Source: Paenibacillus sp. FSL R7-0273 (lineage in GTDB: Bacteria; Bacillota; Bacilli; Paenibacillales; Paenibacillaceae). Taken from it: a stretch of 64,000 nucleotides of DNA. The notes beneath the pieces were generated by a model, which ran no database searches, was not told the DNA's origin, and was given only the letters and a program-made list of their open reading frames with translations. Shown here piece by piece: positions 63,897 through 64,000 of the stretch. Made by a program: the position numbers and the translations under genes. How positions within the stretch are numbered: position 1 is the stretch's first letter; every line of letters starts with the position of its first letter. The stretch lies in the NCBI RefSeq assembly GCF_000758625.1, contig NZ_CP009283.1:5842001-5906000 (forward strand), read 5' to 3'.

Positions 63897-64000
63897 GTTA
63901 TAAATTTAGGCGTGGCTAATGCGGCTTAGCGGACAGCAGCTACAAATCAAGGGCTGATTGATGCTGCTCTGCGACGGCTGCTGCAAATCAAGGCCTGACT
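63897..64000. repeat. Possible start of another repeat array
   Basis: CTACAAATCAAGGGCTGA (from 63940) recurs in altered form as CTGCAAATCAAGGCCTGA 41 nt later, at the window edge. No gene is seen here. Confidence 0.4.

Overview
The window looks like a chromosomal segment of an endospore-forming Paenibacillus-type Firmicute. The pointers are the conserved run tig-clpP-clpX / lonB / lonA-ysxC, a GerA-type germinant receptor operon, an SLH surface protein, stalk (copper-amine-oxidase N-terminal) domain proteins, a Gly-Xaa-Thr collagen-like protein with a BclA/BclB-like tail, a T-box leader before argS, and strong AGGAGG-type ribosome binding sites with frequent GTG/TTG starts. The genus call is inference; no search was run.

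Layout. 1-4168 (-): most of a giant secreted multi-domain protein, cut by the window edge. 4451-6139 (+): a chemotaxis receptor with a sigma-D-like promoter. 6453-23908 (-): an exopolysaccharide (EPS) locus read from right to left: Wzz-type co-polymerase, CpsD tyrosine kinase, PglF/CapD-type 4,6-dehydratase, two uncharacterised envelope proteins, initiating sugar transferase with a partner SDR, an AT-rich block of glycosyltransferases with Wzy polymerase and Wzx flippase, then ugd and rfbA-rfbC-rfbB, ending in a YdcF-like protein. An SLH protein and a CpsB-type tyrosine phosphatase lie just upstream (24.0-26.9 kb).

27-43 kb is housekeeping: an unknown gene, ysxC, lonA, two tiny genes, lonB, a germination operon A-C-D-B on +, ispG, clpX, clpP, tig, and a TPR-like gene that seems to start at ATT. 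At 43.4 kb is a tRNA-Arg(TCT). 43.6-50.6 kb (-): a FapA-type polymer-forming protein, pstA, pstC, pstS (no pstB here, and PstS lacks a lipobox), a secreted propeller protein and a small lipoprotein.

50.6-51.9 kb is repetitive and non-coding; its core is a 14-copy array of a 51-52 bp unit. Next come a TetR-controlled ABC exporter (palindromic operator at the promoter), a large SWIM/SNF2 helicase, and a thioredoxin-like protein followed by a second 52-bp array. 59-61.6 kb holds a probable spore-surface module: a collagen-like protein, a collagen-free paralogue of its N-terminal domain, and two small divergent genes. The window ends with a T-box-regulated argS.

Many starts were moved from the longest frame to the codon that follows a clear Shine-Dalgarno sequence. 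Names rest on motifs read by eye.
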